A stretch of 64,000 nucleotides of DNA from Mycobacterium sp. OAS707 (GCF_014873705.1 NZ_JADBDS010000001.1:682001-746000), one strand, 5' to 3'. Shown: positions 41,965-51,921, counted from the first letter of the stretch. The notes: generated by a model not told the origin, from the letters alone. Translations and numbers: made by a program.

Positions 41965-42693
41965 CTAGCGACAGGAATAGCCGCCGTCGACGGGCAGGCA
42001 GGCCCCGGTGACCATCGACGCGTCGTCGCTGAGCAGGAAGCAGATGGGAGCGGCGACCTCGTCTTCGGTGGCCCACCGACCGAGGGGCATCTGCTCCAGG
42101 AACCGGGCACCGACGTCCGGCCGTCCCCAGTACGAGGCCGACATGTCCGTCATGACCACCGTCGGGTTGACGCTGTTGACCCGAATGTTGTGTCTGCCGA
42201 GTTCCAGTGCGGCCACGCGGGTGATGTTGTCCAGCGCCGCCTTGGACGAACCGTAGGAGATGTGGCCCGGCAACGCGACCAGGCTCGCTTGGCTGGACAC
42301 ATTCACGATCGACCCGCCAACACCGCGCTCGATCATGCCGGGCGTCACGTGCTTGATGACCAACAGGCTTCCCCTGGCGTTGATACTGATCACCTTGTCG
42401 AATACCGCGATGTCGGTGTCTTGCGGCGTCGCGATCTCCCCGCCGAAGCCGCCACAGTTCACCACGCCCCACAGTTCGAGGCCCGCGACCGCGGATCGGA
42501 TCTCGTCTTCCGAAGTCAGATCGAACGGAAGAGGCCGGGCGCCCGTCTCGTCACACAGCTTTGTCAGCTGCTCGACGTTGCGTCCGCCGGCATAGACCAT
42601 CGCACCCCGATCGACCAGCCTGCGCACGGTCGCGGCTCCGATCCCACCGCTCGCGCCCGTCACCAGAACCCCGCGACCCGTGAAATCAGCCAT
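41965..42693 (-). CDS. short-chain dehydrogenase/reductase
   Basis: A 242-residue classical SDR: VLVTGASGGIGAATV at the N-terminus, the catalytic SSQASL...YGSSK arrangement, and a C-terminal ACLPVDGGYSCR typical of ketoacyl reductase-like members. The expected NNAG is NCGG in VVNCGGFGGE, a minor deviation. It is divergent from the HAD gene with only 24 bases between start codons, so the two promoters overlap. The substrate is unknown. Confidence 0.88.
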   Translation of the reverse strand: MADFTGRGVLVTGASGGIGAATVRRLVDRGAMVYAGGRNVEQLTKLCDETGARPLPFDLTSEDEIRSAVAGLELWGVVNCGGFGGEIATPQDTDIAVFDKVISINARGSLLVIKHVTPGMIERGVGGSIVNVSSQASLVALPGHISYGSSKAALDNITRVAALELGRHNIRVNSVNPTVVMTDMSASYWGRPDVGARFLEQMPLGRWATEDEVAAPICFLLSDDASMVTGACLPVDGGYSCR

Positions 42694-42717
42694 ACCAATG
42701 TCATACCCTGCTTGCTC

Positions 42718-43371
42718 GTGACCGGGAACGCGCTGCGAGTCGACGGGCTGTTACTCGACTGCGACGGCGTCCTCGTCGACTCGCACAACGCGGCGGCGGT
42801 CGCATGGAACCAGTGGGCGCGACGCTGGGCGCCGGGCTTCGACTTTCATCGCGATATCGAACACGGCAGGCGAATACGCGACGTCGTCGCCGAATTGGTA
42901 AGCGCCCCAAGCGATGTCGAAGCGGCCACCGCTGAGCTGATTCAGCTGGAGGTGGACAACGCCGCCGACGTAGTACCGATACCGGGCGCACGCGAACTGC
43001 TCGCGTCGATTCCGGCGGGGCGCTGGGCCGTGGTCACCTCCGGCGGTCGGGCCATCGCCACCGCACGCATGGCGTCGGCCGGTCTGGCGCCCGCCCACGT
43101 GCTGGTCACGGGCGAAGACGTCGAACGCGGTAAACCCTTCCCCGATCCCTATCTGCTCGCCGCCGAGCGCCTGGGCCTACCGCCCGAACGCTGTGCGGTG
43201 TTCGAGGACGCCCCCGCCGGCATCGCAGCGGCGCGCGCCGCCGGCGTCGAAACCATCGTCGGCGTCGGCACCGCAGCGGCCGCCGAGAATGTGACCGTGG
43301 CGATCGCCGACCTGCGTGGTGTCCGCTTCGACGGACGGTGCCTGCGGGTGGATCAGCAGCTGGACTTGTAA
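42718..43371 (+). CDS. HAD-family sugar-phosphatase-like hydrolase
   Basis: A 217-residue HAD phosphatase of the beta-phosphoglucomutase/sugar phosphatase subfamily. Motif I is LLLDCDGVLVDS (DxDGV intact), motif II VVTSGGR, the Lys in RGKPFPDPYLLAAERLG, and motif IV CAVFEDAPAGIAAARAAG. GTG at 42718 is the first reasonable start and gives a standard length; the long reading frame extending upstream is not coding. Its end overlaps the convergent substrate-binding protein gene by 19 bases. The neighbouring sugar importer suggests a sugar-phosphate substrate, which is inference. Confidence 0.87.
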   Translation: MTGNALRVDGLLLDCDGVLVDSHNAAAVAWNQWARRWAPGFDFHRDIEHGRRIRDVVAELVSAPSDVEAATAELIQLEVDNAADVVPIPGARELLASIPAGRWAVVTSGGRAIATARMASAGLAPAHVLVTGEDVERGKPFPDPYLLAAERLGLPPERCAVFEDAPAGIAAARAAGVETIVGVGTAAAAENVTVAIADLRGVRFDGRCLRVDQQLDL

Positions 43372-44408
43372 GCCGCCGCGCCGCCGTCACCGTTGAGGTT
43401 CTGCTGCGTGATGATGGTGAAGCCGGTCTGCACCTTCTTGGTGTTCTGGCCGCCGTCCAAAGCGGAGACCGCCTCGTCGACACCGTATTTGCCGATGATT
43501 CCGGGCTCCTGCGCGACGAGCGCCTGCACGGTGCCGTCCCGCAGCGCCTGGATCTGGTTCGGGCCTGCGTCGAAACCGACGATCTTCACCTGACCGCTCT
43601 TGCCTGCCTGCTTGACGCCGGTCGCCGAGCCCTCGGCAGAGAAGATGTTCGTCGCGAACACCCCGATGAGGTCGGGGTCCTTCTGCAGCTGCGCACCGAT
43701 GAGTTGTGCTGCCGTCGCCGGGTCGTCGTGGCTGTACTGCACGCCGACGTAGGTGAATTTGCCGTCGGCCTTGACCGCGTCCTCGAAGCCCTTCGCCCGC
43801 GCGTCGGTGGTCGAGATACCGGGATCGACGTTCATGACCATGACCTTGCCGCCCTCGGGATGCAGTTGCTTGATCGCGTCGAATGCCGCCTTGCCGCCGC
43901 CTTCGTTGTCGCTGGCGATCGACGAGACCGCATAGGACGGGTCCTTGGTCGTGGTGTCGACGAGTACGACTTTGATTCCGGCGGCGGCGGCCTGCTGCAG
44001 CGGCTGCTGCATCGCCTGGACATCGGTCGGCGCGACGAGCAGCGCGTCCGGCTTGCCCGCGACGATGGAGTCGAGGATCGGCTTCTGCAGCGTCGGATCG
44101 AACTTCTGCGGGCCCTGGGTGTTGAGCGTGACGCCGAGCTTTTCCGCCTCCTGCGCGCCGCATTGCATGGTGATGTAGAACTGATCGCCGACCACACCCT
44201 GCAGGAGCTGGATCTTGTAGTTCTTGCTGGCCTTCGCAGGCGCGGTGACGGTGGTGGCTGCGGCCGCAGAAGTCGTGCCCGTCGCGCCGTTCGAGGTTTC
44301 ACCCGAGCCGCCCGACTGCGGCTTGGAGGATGTGCAGCTCGTCATCGACATGGTGAGCACTACCGCCCCGAGAGCACCGGCAACTGACGTTACGCCCTTG
44401 CGGTTCAC
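43353..44408 (-). CDS. sugar ABC transporter substrate-binding lipoprotein (RbsB/FrcB-like)
   Basis: A periplasmic-binding-protein-like lipoprotein of about 351 residues. The signal peptide ends in a lipobox-like MTSC, followed by a Ser/Gly/Thr-rich linker and a type 1 sugar-binding fold (YKIQLLQGVVGDQFYITMQ, DALLVAPTDVQAMQQPLQQA, VVLVDTTTKD, VKIVGFDAGPNQIQALRDG). The GTG at 44408 is favoured by an AAAGGAAA ribosome-binding site; an ATG 15 bases upstream lacks one. It is the last gene of the importer operon. The ligand is probably a monosaccharide; fructose, mannose, ribose and xylose are all possible. Confidence 0.9.
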   Translation of the reverse strand: MNRKGVTSVAGALGAVVLTMSMTSCTSSKPQSGGSGETSNGATGTTSAAAATTVTAPAKASKNYKIQLLQGVVGDQFYITMQCGAQEAEKLGVTLNTQGPQKFDPTLQKPILDSIVAGKPDALLVAPTDVQAMQQPLQQAAAAGIKVVLVDTTTKDPSYAVSSIASDNEGGGKAAFDAIKQLHPEGGKVMVMNVDPGISTTDARAKGFEDAVKADGKFTYVGVQYSHDDPATAAQLIGAQLQKDPDLIGVFATNIFSAEGSATGVKQAGKSGQVKIVGFDAGPNQIQALRDGTVQALVAQEPGIIGKYGVDEAVSALDGGQNTKKVQTGFTIITQQNLNGDGGAAAYKSSC

Positions 44409-44428
44409 TGGTTTTCCTTTCATTTGGA

Positions 44429-45502
44429 TCAGTTGGATCGTTTGCGTTTGAAGAGCCCTCGCGATTTCGCGCTGCGCATCGCGGCGGCGCGGCGCGTCTG
44501 GTCGACATAGACGGCCGCGATCAGCACCGACCCCACCGCAACGCCCTGCCAGAACGGTTGGACACCGATGATCACGAAACCGGATTGCAGCACGGCGGGG
44601 ATGAAAAGGCCGACGACCGTGCCGAAGATCGTGCCGAAGCCGCCGAAAATCGAAGTGCCGCCGATGACCACGGCCGCAATGACATTGAGATTGGTCAACG
44701 ACTGACCGGCGATCGTGGTGGTGCCGTACTGCGCGAGCGACAGCAGCGCGCCGAGTCCGGCGAGAGTTCCCGCCAGGGCATAAACGGCGACCAGGTGGCG
44801 CGTCACCTTGATGCCGGTCCGGCGCGCGGCCTCCTCGTTGCTCCCGATGGCATACGTGTAGCGACCGAATCTCGTTTTGTGTAACAGCACCGCGCCGGCG
44901 ATGATCACCACCAGCGCGACGAACGGCAGGCCCGGGATGCCCAACACCTTTGTGTAGGCGCTGAAGTCGGTCAGTTCGCTTGGCACCGAACGGATGTCGA
45001 TGCCGCCGGTGAGGACCTGCGCGAGGCCGAGCGCAACCGACAGCGTCCCGAGCGTGACGATCAACGCGGGCACCTTGGCCATCGCGACAAGCACGCCGTT
45101 GACGACGCCCCATGCCGTACCCGACAGAATCGCAGCGGCGATCCCGGCCGCCGCGACACCAATTCCACTGCCGCCCATCGCTTCCATCACCTTGGCTGCG
45201 ACCACGGACGAGAACACCAGCACGGAACCGACTGAAAGGTCGATGCCCGAGGTGATGATGACGAACGTCATCCCGACCCCGAGCACCGCCCAGACAGCGA
45301 CGTTCTGCGAGATGAGCGAGAAGTTACCCGCGGACAGGAAACGGTCACCGGCGATGATGGCGAAGAAGACGCAGATGACGATCAGCACGCCGAGGATCCA
45401 GAACGCCTGCAGCCCCACAACGCGTTTCAACAGCGACTGGGTGCCGTCGAACCCGTTCTGCTCGTCTGCGACGACGGCCTGCTGATCGGCCACCGCGCTC
45501 AC
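44429..45502 (-). CDS. sugar ABC transporter permease (RbsC/FrcC-like)
   Basis: A 357-residue permease of the carbohydrate CUT2 family with about ten helices. Family motifs are GVGMTFVIITSGIDLSVGSVL, VPALIVTLGTLSV, AIGSNEEAARRTGIKV (coupling loop with EAA-like features) and VVIGGTSIFGGFGTIFGTVVG. The C-terminus is basic. The GTG start at 45502 overlaps the ATPase stop by 4 bases (GTGA). It works with the ATPase and binding protein on either side. Confidence 0.92.
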   Translation of the reverse strand: MSAVADQQAVVADEQNGFDGTQSLLKRVVGLQAFWILGVLIVICVFFAIIAGDRFLSAGNFSLISQNVAVWAVLGVGMTFVIITSGIDLSVGSVLVFSSVVAAKVMEAMGGSGIGVAAAGIAAAILSGTAWGVVNGVLVAMAKVPALIVTLGTLSVALGLAQVLTGGIDIRSVPSELTDFSAYTKVLGIPGLPFVALVVIIAGAVLLHKTRFGRYTYAIGSNEEAARRTGIKVTRHLVAVYALAGTLAGLGALLSLAQYGTTTIAGQSLTNLNVIAAVVIGGTSIFGGFGTIFGTVVGLFIPAVLQSGFVIIGVQPFWQGVAVGSVLIAAVYVDQTRRAAAMRSAKSRGLFKRKRSN

Positions 45503-46260
45503 GCCGCGCCTTCCTTCGTGTCGAGCGCACCGGTCATGGCGCCGACGAGCGTCTCGACTGTCGTGGTGCGGCCGGGAAAGGTGGCGACACGCCTGCCCAG
45601 CCGCAGCACCTGGATGCGATCGCACACCTGAAGCACATGTGGCATCGAGTGGCTGATGAACACCACCGCGATCCCCTTGTCGCGCACCCGTTTCACCGAC
45701 TCGAGGACGTTCTTCGTCTGGACGACACCGAGCGCGGCGGTCGGCTCGTCGAGGATGACGACCTTGTCCGCCCACGCGATGGCCCTTGCAATCGCGATGC
45801 CCTGGCGTTGCCCGCCGGACATCGAACCGACCGGCGAATTGAGCGAACGCACCGTGGCTCCGAGCGCCTTGAACGACGCGGCGGCTTGGCGGCGCATCTC
45901 CTTTTCGTCCATGAAGCCGAGCCTGCCGAGAACGCCTTTGCGCGAGATCTCCCTGCCCAGGAAGACGTTCTGGACGGGGTCGAGATGCGGTGCGAGGGCC
46001 AGGTCCTGATACACCACCTCGATGCCGAGATCATTCGCCTGCCGCGGAGAGGACAGTCGCACCGGCTTGCCGTCGAAGTAGATCTCGCCCTCGTCCAACT
46101 CGAGGCTGCCCGACAACGCCTTGATGAGCGTCGATTTGCCTGCGCCGTTGTCGCCGATCAGCCCGACGACCTCGCCGGGGTTGATGTCGAAGTCGGCGCG
46201 GTCGAGCGCGCGGACGTGACCGAAACTCCGCGAGACGGCGCGCGCCTCCAGCAAGGTCAT
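45499..46260 (-). CDS. sugar ABC transporter ATPase, single-domain (FrcA-like)
   Basis: A 253-residue ATPase with Walker A GDNGAGKST, Q-loop VVYQDLALAPHLD, the signature MSGGQRQGIAIARA and Walker B VVILDEPTAALGV. CUT2 importers usually have an ATPase with two fused nucleotide-binding halves (RbsA, about 500 residues). This one is single, like the fructose-type FrcA, so it presumably works as a homodimer. It overlaps both neighbours by 4 bases, giving a tightly coupled operon. Confidence 0.92.
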   Translation of the reverse strand: MTLLEARAVSRSFGHVRALDRADFDINPGEVVGLIGDNGAGKSTLIKALSGSLELDEGEIYFDGKPVRLSSPRQANDLGIEVVYQDLALAPHLDPVQNVFLGREISRKGVLGRLGFMDEKEMRRQAAASFKALGATVRSLNSPVGSMSGGQRQGIAIARAIAWADKVVILDEPTAALGVVQTKNVLESVKRVRDKGIAVVFISHSMPHVLQVCDRIQVLRLGRRVATFPGRTTTVETLVGAMTGALDTKEGAA

Positions 46261-47276
46261 GCTGCGTCTTCCTTCGTGTTCGGCGGCCAGGTGGTACCCG
46301 GCCTGCAGACGAGTAGCCGTGCGTCGCCGTCGACGTGCCAATCCCCCGAAGCCGCTGGCACGACGAGCGTCTGGCCGCGTTCGACGTCGACGGGGTCGCT
46401 GTTCGTTGCCCTCAGCGCACCGGCGCCCGACACCACCACGGCGACCGCGAACCCGCACGGCACGTCGGCACCGGGCGTCAGCAAGTTCATCAGGAAGAAG
46501 GGCTGCGCCTCCTCGGGCAGCACGTCGACGAGGCCGTCGGCGCCGGCGCCGGTGTGGCGCGTCAGCGCGGCGACATCGACGCGGCCGGTGGTCTCGACCA
46601 CCGAAAGCGCCACGTCGCGGGCGAGGCCGAGAAAGACTTCGTCATCGGAAGCGGCGGTGTTGGTGCGCTCCAACAGAATTGACTGATCGGTGGGTTCCTG
46701 TGCCTCCACGAGCAGGATGCCTGCCCCGATGGCGTGCGGCGCTCCGCCCGGCACCAGCACGCTGTCGCCCGGTCGCACCCGAATCCGGTTCATGAGCGCC
46801 AGCATCGCCTCGGCGTCCTGCGTTTCCACCAGCATCGAGAGCCGGTCGTGACCGACCTGCTCGCGCCAGCCGACCCACACCGCGGCGTCTTCGTCGGCTT
46901 CCAGCACGTACCACGCCTCGGTCTTGCCGTAGACACAGCCGAGGTGTTGGGAGGCGTAGGTCCGGGTGGGATGCACGTGTACCGGCAGGCGTTGGCCGGC
47001 ATCCAAGAGCTTGACGAGCACGCCGGTGTCACCTGGGTCAGCGTCGTCACGGCCGAGCCAGCCGAGCGGGTCGGCATTGACCGCGTCTCGCAGTAGCGTG
47101 CCGTCGGCCAGGTGCGCCGGCCCGAGTTCTGGCTCACCGAAGCGGGCCACCGTCGCGCCTATCCACTCTTCGGGCGAACGGTCACCGACTGGTGGCAGCC
47201 CGCGCCAGGCAGCCAGCGCAGGCCCGCCCGCATACCAGTGCCGCACCACGTTGGGAGGCAGGAGCTGAGGCTTCAC
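46257..47276 (-). CDS. class I mannose-6-phosphate isomerase-like cupin enzyme
   Basis: An enzyme of about 339 residues of the type I phosphomannose isomerase/cupin family. It has VLVKLLDAGQRLPVHVHPTR, with metal ligands Gln/His, and KTEAWYVLEADEDA with the Glu ligand. Later segments are VPGGAPHAIGAGILLVEAQEPTDQS and a second cupin half. The GTG at 47276 is chosen as the most plausible start. It is the first gene of the sugar importer operon, divergent from the LacI gene, and would feed imported mannose- or fructose-type sugars into glycolysis. A sugar kinase is not in the immediate cluster. Confidence 0.85.
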   Translation of the reverse strand: MKPQLLPPNVVRHWYAGGPALAAWRGLPPVGDRSPEEWIGATVARFGEPELGPAHLADGTLLRDAVNADPLGWLGRDDADPGDTGVLVKLLDAGQRLPVHVHPTRTYASQHLGCVYGKTEAWYVLEADEDAAVWVGWREQVGHDRLSMLVETQDAEAMLALMNRIRVRPGDSVLVPGGAPHAIGAGILLVEAQEPTDQSILLERTNTAASDDEVFLGLARDVALSVVETTGRVDVAALTRHTGAGADGLVDVLPEEAQPFFLMNLLTPGADVPCGFAVAVVVSGAGALRATNSDPVDVERGQTLVVPAASGDWHVDGDARLLVCRPGTTWPPNTKEDAA

Positions 47277-47340
47277 GGTCGTCGTGGTCTTCTCCTCGGT
47301 GTTACCTGAGTCACGCCGGACAGTACGCCACAAACGGGTC

Positions 47341-47393
47341 TATGTCACCGGTGTCAGAGAATCTCGCTCCGCCGATATGACATCGGTGACATA
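47341..47393. promoter_or_regulatory. paired LacI operators in divergent promoter
   Basis: TATGTCACCGGTGTCA (47341-47356) and the inverse complement of TATGTCACCGATGTCA (47378-47393) differ at a single position of 16. Each is itself a dyad around a central CG, as usual for LacI-family sites. The centres are about 35 bases apart. Confidence 0.7.
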
Positions 47394-47426
47394 CTGGCCG
47401 CTGACCGACCCGCGAAAGGATGCTCG

Positions 47427-48461
47427 ATGGCGACCATGCGCGACGTTGCCGACCGGGCGGGGGTGAGCGCCAAGACGGTCTCGCGCGTGGTCAACAACGA
47501 CCGCTACGTCTCCGCGGACGTCAGGGAACGCGTCGACCGCGCGATCGATGAACTGCAGTACGTGCCGAACATGCTTGCGGTGACGTTCCGCACCGGCCGG
47601 GACGCCGCGATCGGCGTTGCGGTGCCCGGAGTGGCCGACCCATTCTTCGCAAGCATCATCGGCGCGGTCGAGCGCGAGGCCAGCAGAAGGGGCGTCGCTG
47701 TCATCGTGACCGCCGTCGGCTGGGAACCGTCACACGAGCAACAGTCCATTGAAGCCGTGCTGAAGCGTCAGGTGGCTGGCATGATCATCTGCCCGGTCGG
47801 CAAGGACATGTCGTATCTGCGACCGTGGCAAAAACGCACACCGCTGGTGTTCGTCGACCGTGAACCCGTTGGGGTGAGCGCAGATACGGTCCTGCAGGAC
47901 GACGTCGGTGGCGGGTATGACGCGGCGCGGCACCTGATCTCGCACGGACACCGCAGCATCGCGTTCATGGGAGACGACACGTTCACCGGCTTGTTGCGGC
48001 TGAAGGGTCTGCAGAACGCACTGGATGAGGCGGGGCTGCCGCAGCGCAGCGATCTGGCGCATGTCGGCGCGATCGATGCCGCCACGCTGACGGCGGTGCT
48101 GCGTCGCATGCTGGCGACACCGGACCCGCCGAGCGCGGTGTTCTCTTCGAACGCACGCGTCACGATCGCGATGGTGACGGCGTTGCAAGCGTTGCGCCGC
48201 AAGGACATTGGGTTGGTGGGCTTCGGCGACTTCCCGACCGCGGCCGCGCTCAAACCTGCCGTCACGGTCATCCATCAGGACGGTGACGAGATGGGCCGCT
48301 TCGCCGCCGACCGGCTGTTCACGCGGCTGGACCACCCGACCCGGCGGCTGCGCCGACGGACCGTGCTGCCGGTTTCACTGGTGACGCGGGCGTCCTGCGC
48401 GGCACCAGGCGAGAAAGTCAGCGCCGGCCACGGCGACGTCGTCAGCCCCGCAGCGTCGTGA
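47427..48461 (+). CDS. LacI-family sugar-responsive repressor
   Basis: A 344-residue LacI/GalR regulator. The N-terminal helix-turn-helix is [21 protein letters not shown] with hinge LQYVPNMLA, followed by the type 1 periplasmic-binding-fold effector domain ([53 protein letters not shown]). It is divergent from the phosphomannose-isomerase-like gene and sugar ABC operon, with two matching operators in between. It overlaps the convergent cobQ end by 20 bases. The inducer is presumably the sugar imported by that transporter. Confidence 0.92.
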   Translation: MATMRDVADRAGVSAKTVSRVVNNDRYVSADVRERVDRAIDELQYVPNMLAVTFRTGRDAAIGVAVPGVADPFFASIIGAVEREASRRGVAVIVTAVGWEPSHEQQSIEAVLKRQVAGMIICPVGKDMSYLRPWQKRTPLVFVDREPVGVSADTVLQDDVGGGYDAARHLISHGHRSIAFMGDDTFTGLLRLKGLQNALDEAGLPQRSDLAHVGAIDAATLTAVLRRMLATPDPPSAVFSSNARVTIAMVTALQALRRKDIGLVGFGDFPTAAALKPAVTVIHQDGDEMGRFAADRLFTRLDHPTRRLRRRTVLPVSLVTRASCAAPGEKVSAGHGDVVSPAAS

Positions 48462-49911
48462 TGATGGTCGGGCGTTGCGGCGCAGCGCCTTCCAGCAGCG
48501 CCAGGACCGCGTCGATGTCGAGGTGGGCCGTCAGCAGATCGGCCATCAGATCGAGCTGAGCTTCGCGGCGCGCGCCGACGTCGACGTCGTCGGCGACGAC
48601 GAATCCCCGCTTTCCGAGCTCTGTCAGCCATTGGCGACGCACGTCGTCGTTGTCGAACAACCCATGCCAGTGGGTGCCGTAGACGTGACCGCGCCGGATC
48701 CCGACACCGAGCCAGTCGTCCTCGGTGTGACGTTCGAGTTGGCCGTGGTGGATCTCGTAGCCGTGCAGCGGGGCTTGCCAGTGCCGCAGGGTCTTGTCCG
48801 GCGCGAAGGCGATGTCGGCGTCGAGCAGGCCAAGACCCTCGACCTGTCCTGCCTTGGATTCCACGGGGTCGTCGATGCGCTTGCACAACATCTGGAAGCC
48901 GCCGCAGATCCCGAGCACCGGCTTGCCAGCCGCGGCGTGGGCGGCGATGCCGTCGGCGAGACCGCGGTCGCGCAGCCACCCCAGGTCGGAGACGGTCGCC
49001 TTGCTGCCCGGAAGCACCACGACGTCGGCGTCGGCGACGTCGGCGGGATCGGTCACCCACCGCACCAGCACGCCGGGCTCGCAGGCCAGCGCCTCGACGT
49101 CGGTGGAATTGGAGATGCGCGGCAGCCGGATCGCTGCCACCCGCAGCCAGGCCGTCCCTCGCGGTGGCTGAGGAACACCGAGCGAGCCGTGCACCGAAAG
49201 CGAATCTTCGGTGTCCAGCCACAGCCCGTCGGCAAACGGGATGACGCCGTATGTCGGCCTGCCGGTCAGCTGTCTCAGTTGATCGAGTCCGGGCTGGAGC
49301 AGCGCGGCGTCGCCGCGAAACTTGTTGACTACGAAGCCGGAGATGAGTCGCTGGTCGTCGGGCTCGAGAACGGCGACCGTGCCGTGCAGGTGCGCCAGTA
49401 GCCCCCCGCGGTCGATGTCGCCGACCAGAATGACGGGCAGCTCCGCTGCGCGGGCCAGCCCCATGTTAGCTAAATCGGTTGCCCGCAGGTTGATTTCGGC
49501 CGGCGAGCCGGCGCCTTCGCAGATGACTGCTTCGAATTCACTTCGTAGCGAATGCAATTCGTCGGACACGAGCGCGGCGAGGCGGTCACGATGGGTGAAG
49601 TAGTCTGCTGCGCTGACGGTGTCGACGACATGACCGCGTAGCACCAGCTGTGACGTACGGTCGCTGCCCGGCTTGAGCAGGATGGGATTGAACCGCACGC
49701 TGGGCGCAAGTCCTGCGGCGCGGGCCTGCATGGCCTGCGCGCGGCCGATCTCCCCGCCTTCGACGGTGACCGCCGAATTGTTGGACATGTTCTGCGCCTT
49801 GAACGGCGCCACCCGAATACCCTTGCGCGCCAACAGCCGGCACAGTCCCGCCACGACCATGGACTTCCCGGCGTCGGAAGTGGTGCCCGCGACCAGCAGC
49901 GCGCCGCTCAC
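48442..49911 (-). CDS. cobQ: cobyric acid synthase
   Basis: CobQ (489 residues) performs four ATP- and glutamine-dependent amidations of adenosylcobyrinate a,c-diamide. The N-terminal dethiobiotin-synthetase-like P-loop is [14 protein letters not shown], then [10 protein letters not shown]. The C-terminal amidotransferase has [17 protein letters not shown], the nucleophile in [11 protein letters not shown], and HGYEIHHGQ. The GTG start at 49911 overlaps the mapB stop by 4 bases. In M. tuberculosis the comparable gene lies elsewhere (cobQ1, Rv0255c, as I recall), so its presence beside mapB is a rearrangement relative to that species. Confidence 0.94.
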   Translation of the reverse strand: MSGALLVAGTTSDAGKSMVVAGLCRLLARKGIRVAPFKAQNMSNNSAVTVEGGEIGRAQAMQARAAGLAPSVRFNPILLKPGSDRTSQLVLRGHVVDTVSAADYFTHRDRLAALVSDELHSLRSEFEAVICEGAGSPAEINLRATDLANMGLARAAELPVILVGDIDRGGLLAHLHGTVAVLEPDDQRLISGFVVNKFRGDAALLQPGLDQLRQLTGRPTYGVIPFADGLWLDTEDSLSVHGSLGVPQPPRGTAWLRVAAIRLPRISNSTDVEALACEPGVLVRWVTDPADVADADVVVLPGSKATVSDLGWLRDRGLADGIAAHAAAGKPVLGICGGFQMLCKRIDDPVESKAGQVEGLGLLDADIAFAPDKTLRHWQAPLHGYEIHHGQLERHTEDDWLGVGIRRGHVYGTHWHGLFDNDDVRRQWLTELGKRGFVVADDVDVGARREAQLDLMADLLTAHLDIDAVLALLEGAAPQRPTIITTLRG

Positions 49912-50765
49912 AACTGGGTCAGGATCTCCGCGCCGTCGTCGGTGACAACCAGCGTGTGCTCGAACTGCGCGGTCCACTTCTTGTCGATCGTGGCGACGGT
50001 CCAGCCGTCGTCCCAGATCTCGTAGTCCAGCGCGCCGAGGTTGATCATCGGCTCGATGGTGAACGTCATCCCCGGCTCCAACACGGTCTCGACCGCAGGC
50101 TGGTCATAGTGCAGCACCACGAGCCCGTTGTGGAAGGTGGTGCCGATGCCGTGCCCGGTGAAATCGCGAACCACGTTGTAGCCGAACCGGTTTGCATACG
50201 ACTCGATGACCCGACCGACGACTGAGAGCTGCCTGCCGGGTTTGACGGCCTTGATCGCGCGCATCGTCGCCTCGTGGGTGCGCTCGACGAGCAGGCGGTG
50301 CTCCTCGGACACATTACCCGCCAGGAACGTGGCGTTGGTGTCGCCGTGCACACCGTCGAGATATGCGGTGACGTCGATGTTGACGATGTCGCCGTCCTCG
50401 ATCACCGTCGAGTCCGGGATGCCGTGGCAGATGATCTCGTTCAGCGACGTGCAGCAGGACTTCGGGTAGCCCTTGTAGCCGAGCGTCGAGGGGTATGCGC
50501 CGTGGTCGACCATGTACTCGTGGGCGATGCGGTCCAGCTCGTCGGTCGTGACACCGGGAGCGACGGCCTTACCCGCCTCGGCAAGCGCGCCCGCCGCGAT
50601 ACGTCCGGCGACGCGCATCTTCTCGATCACCTCGGGCGTCTGCACCCAGGGTTCGCTGCCCTCCTTGACCGTCGGCTGCCACGCGTACTCGGGAGGCGCG
50701 ATCGAGCGGGGCACCGGCAGTGTCGGCGAGACGACGCCGGGGCGAAGTGCAGTGCGAACAGGCAT
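49908..50765 (-). CDS. mapB: methionine aminopeptidase type Ic
   Basis: MapB (285 residues, Rv2861c) removes N-terminal methionine from new proteins. The N-terminal extension [13 protein letters not shown]-like, with proline-rich SH3-binding character, marks the type Ic subclass. Metal ligands are seen in [19 protein letters not shown] (two Asp), GHGIGTTFH (His), FTIEPMI (Glu) and QFEHTLVV (Glu). The ATG at 50765 gives the same length as the tuberculosis enzyme. It is followed directly by cobQ with a 4-base overlap. Confidence 0.95.
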   Translation of the reverse strand: MPVRTALRPGVVSPTLPVPRSIAPPEYAWQPTVKEGSEPWVQTPEVIEKMRVAGRIAAGALAEAGKAVAPGVTTDELDRIAHEYMVDHGAYPSTLGYKGYPKSCCTSLNEIICHGIPDSTVIEDGDIVNIDVTAYLDGVHGDTNATFLAGNVSEEHRLLVERTHEATMRAIKAVKPGRQLSVVGRVIESYANRFGYNVVRDFTGHGIGTTFHNGLVVLHYDQPAVETVLEPGMTFTIEPMINLGALDYEIWDDGWTVATIDKKWTAQFEHTLVVTDDGAEILTQL

Positions 50766-50871
50766 GACGCCAGAGTAGCTGGACCCAGTGAGTGGCAAAA
50801 ACGGACGGCGACCCCAGAGATCAGGACAACTTCGCCTTCGGCCAAGCACCGCGTCACTAGATTCGGGTGCC

Positions 50872-51318
50872 ATGACCATCGACGCGGTCGACGAGAAGTT
50901 CGCGACGGCATTCGCCGCACGATTCGCCGACACCTGGCGCACACCCGACCTGGCCAAGCATGAGGCGCTGTGGAGCGATGACATCGTGCTCATCCAGCCG
51001 ATGATGGGCACCCTGCGCGGCAAGCAGGCGTGCCGGGAATCGTTTCAGCGGTTGTTCGCGCTCGTGCCCGATCTACACGCCGACGTGCATCGGGTCGGCC
51101 ACGGCAAGCACGAGGTGTTCATCGAGTTCACGTTGAGTGGAACCTATGGCGGCAAGCCGATCGCGTGGGACGTCGTCGACCGTTTCACCTTCACCAACGG
51201 CCTGATCGCCGAACGGGTTTCATACTTCGACTCGACGCCGTTGATCGGCAAGTTGGTCGCCCGCCCTGCCGGTTGGGACCGGCTGGTGCGTCTCGGTTCT
51301 GCGCTGTTCAAGCGCTGA
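50872..51318 (+). CDS. SnoaL/NTF2-like small protein
   Basis: A 148-residue protein of the NTF2-like cone fold: [26 protein letters not shown] near the N-terminus and [33 protein letters not shown] towards the end. This is the SnoaL-like polyketide-cyclase/limonene epoxide hydrolase pattern. It is convergent with the TetR gene, with abutting stop codons. Its role is unknown; no other cyclase-pathway genes are near. Confidence 0.82.
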   Translation: MTIDAVDEKFATAFAARFADTWRTPDLAKHEALWSDDIVLIQPMMGTLRGKQACRESFQRLFALVPDLHADVHRVGHGKHEVFIEFTLSGTYGGKPIAWDVVDRFTFTNGLIAERVSYFDSTPLIGKLVARPAGWDRLVRLGSALFKR

Positions 51319-51921
51319 TCACTGGACGCGCACGGACGATATCGCCGCGCGCACCCGAGATGGCAGCGGGCCGCCGTGGGCCAGCCAGTCGTCGAGTGCG
51401 ATCCGGATCGACGCCATTGCCAGCGCGCCGAGTAGTCGCGGCCGCGGATCGTCGGGCACGGCGTCGCCAAGCCGCGGGGCAACCAGGTCCGCGATGGCCG
51501 CCTCGTACCGAAGGTAGATCTGCAGAGTCCACGCGGACAGCACGGGCGACGACCGCGTCAACGCCGCGAGCTCGCGGACCTGGCCGCTGATCGCGTCGAA
51601 GCCGTCGCCCAGATCCTCGAATGCCGCGACGACGGCTTCCGTGGCCGACAGTTCGGCCGGCTGCTGTGCGATCGCGGCGGTGATCAAGTCCAGCCAATGC
51701 GTCGTCAGCCCTTCGGCGACTGCGTCCTCTTTGGAGCTGAAGTACCGGAAGAAGGTCGCGCGGCCGATCTCCGCTGCGTGCGCGATCTGCTCGATGGTGG
51801 CCCCTGCCAGGCCGTTTTCGGAGACGGACTGAGCCGCCGCGGCGGCGATCCTGGCGCGGGTTGCCTTCTGCTTGCGCGCGGTCAGGCTTTCGCGCGGATT
51901 CTGCCGTGAGACGACGTCCAT
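51319..51921 (-). CDS. TetR-family regulator
   Basis: A 200-residue TetR repressor. The N-terminal helix-turn-helix contains TRARIAAAAAQSVSENGLAGATIEQIAHAA, then EIGRATFFRYFSSKEDAV; the C-terminal ligand-binding domain is all helical. The ATG at 51921 sits inside a 29-base palindrome that also contains the start codon of the divergent gene. The arrangement suggests autoregulation and control of the DUF1214-like/sulfotransferase operon. The ligand is unknown. Confidence 0.92.
   Translation of the reverse strand: MDVVSRQNPRESLTARKQKATRARIAAAAAQSVSENGLAGATIEQIAHAAEIGRATFFRYFSSKEDAVAEGLTTHWLDLITAAIAQQPAELSATEAVVAAFEDLGDGFDAISGQVRELAALTRSSPVLSAWTLQIYLRYEAAIADLVAPRLGDAVPDDPRPRLLGALAMASIRIALDDWLAHGGPLPSRVRAAISSVRVQ

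Noticed and set aside
41122-42717. Long plus-strand open frame leading into the HAD hydrolase
   Set aside because: It is the complement of the lipoprotein and SDR genes, has Arg/His-rich composition, and HAD motif I begins just after the GTG at 42718.
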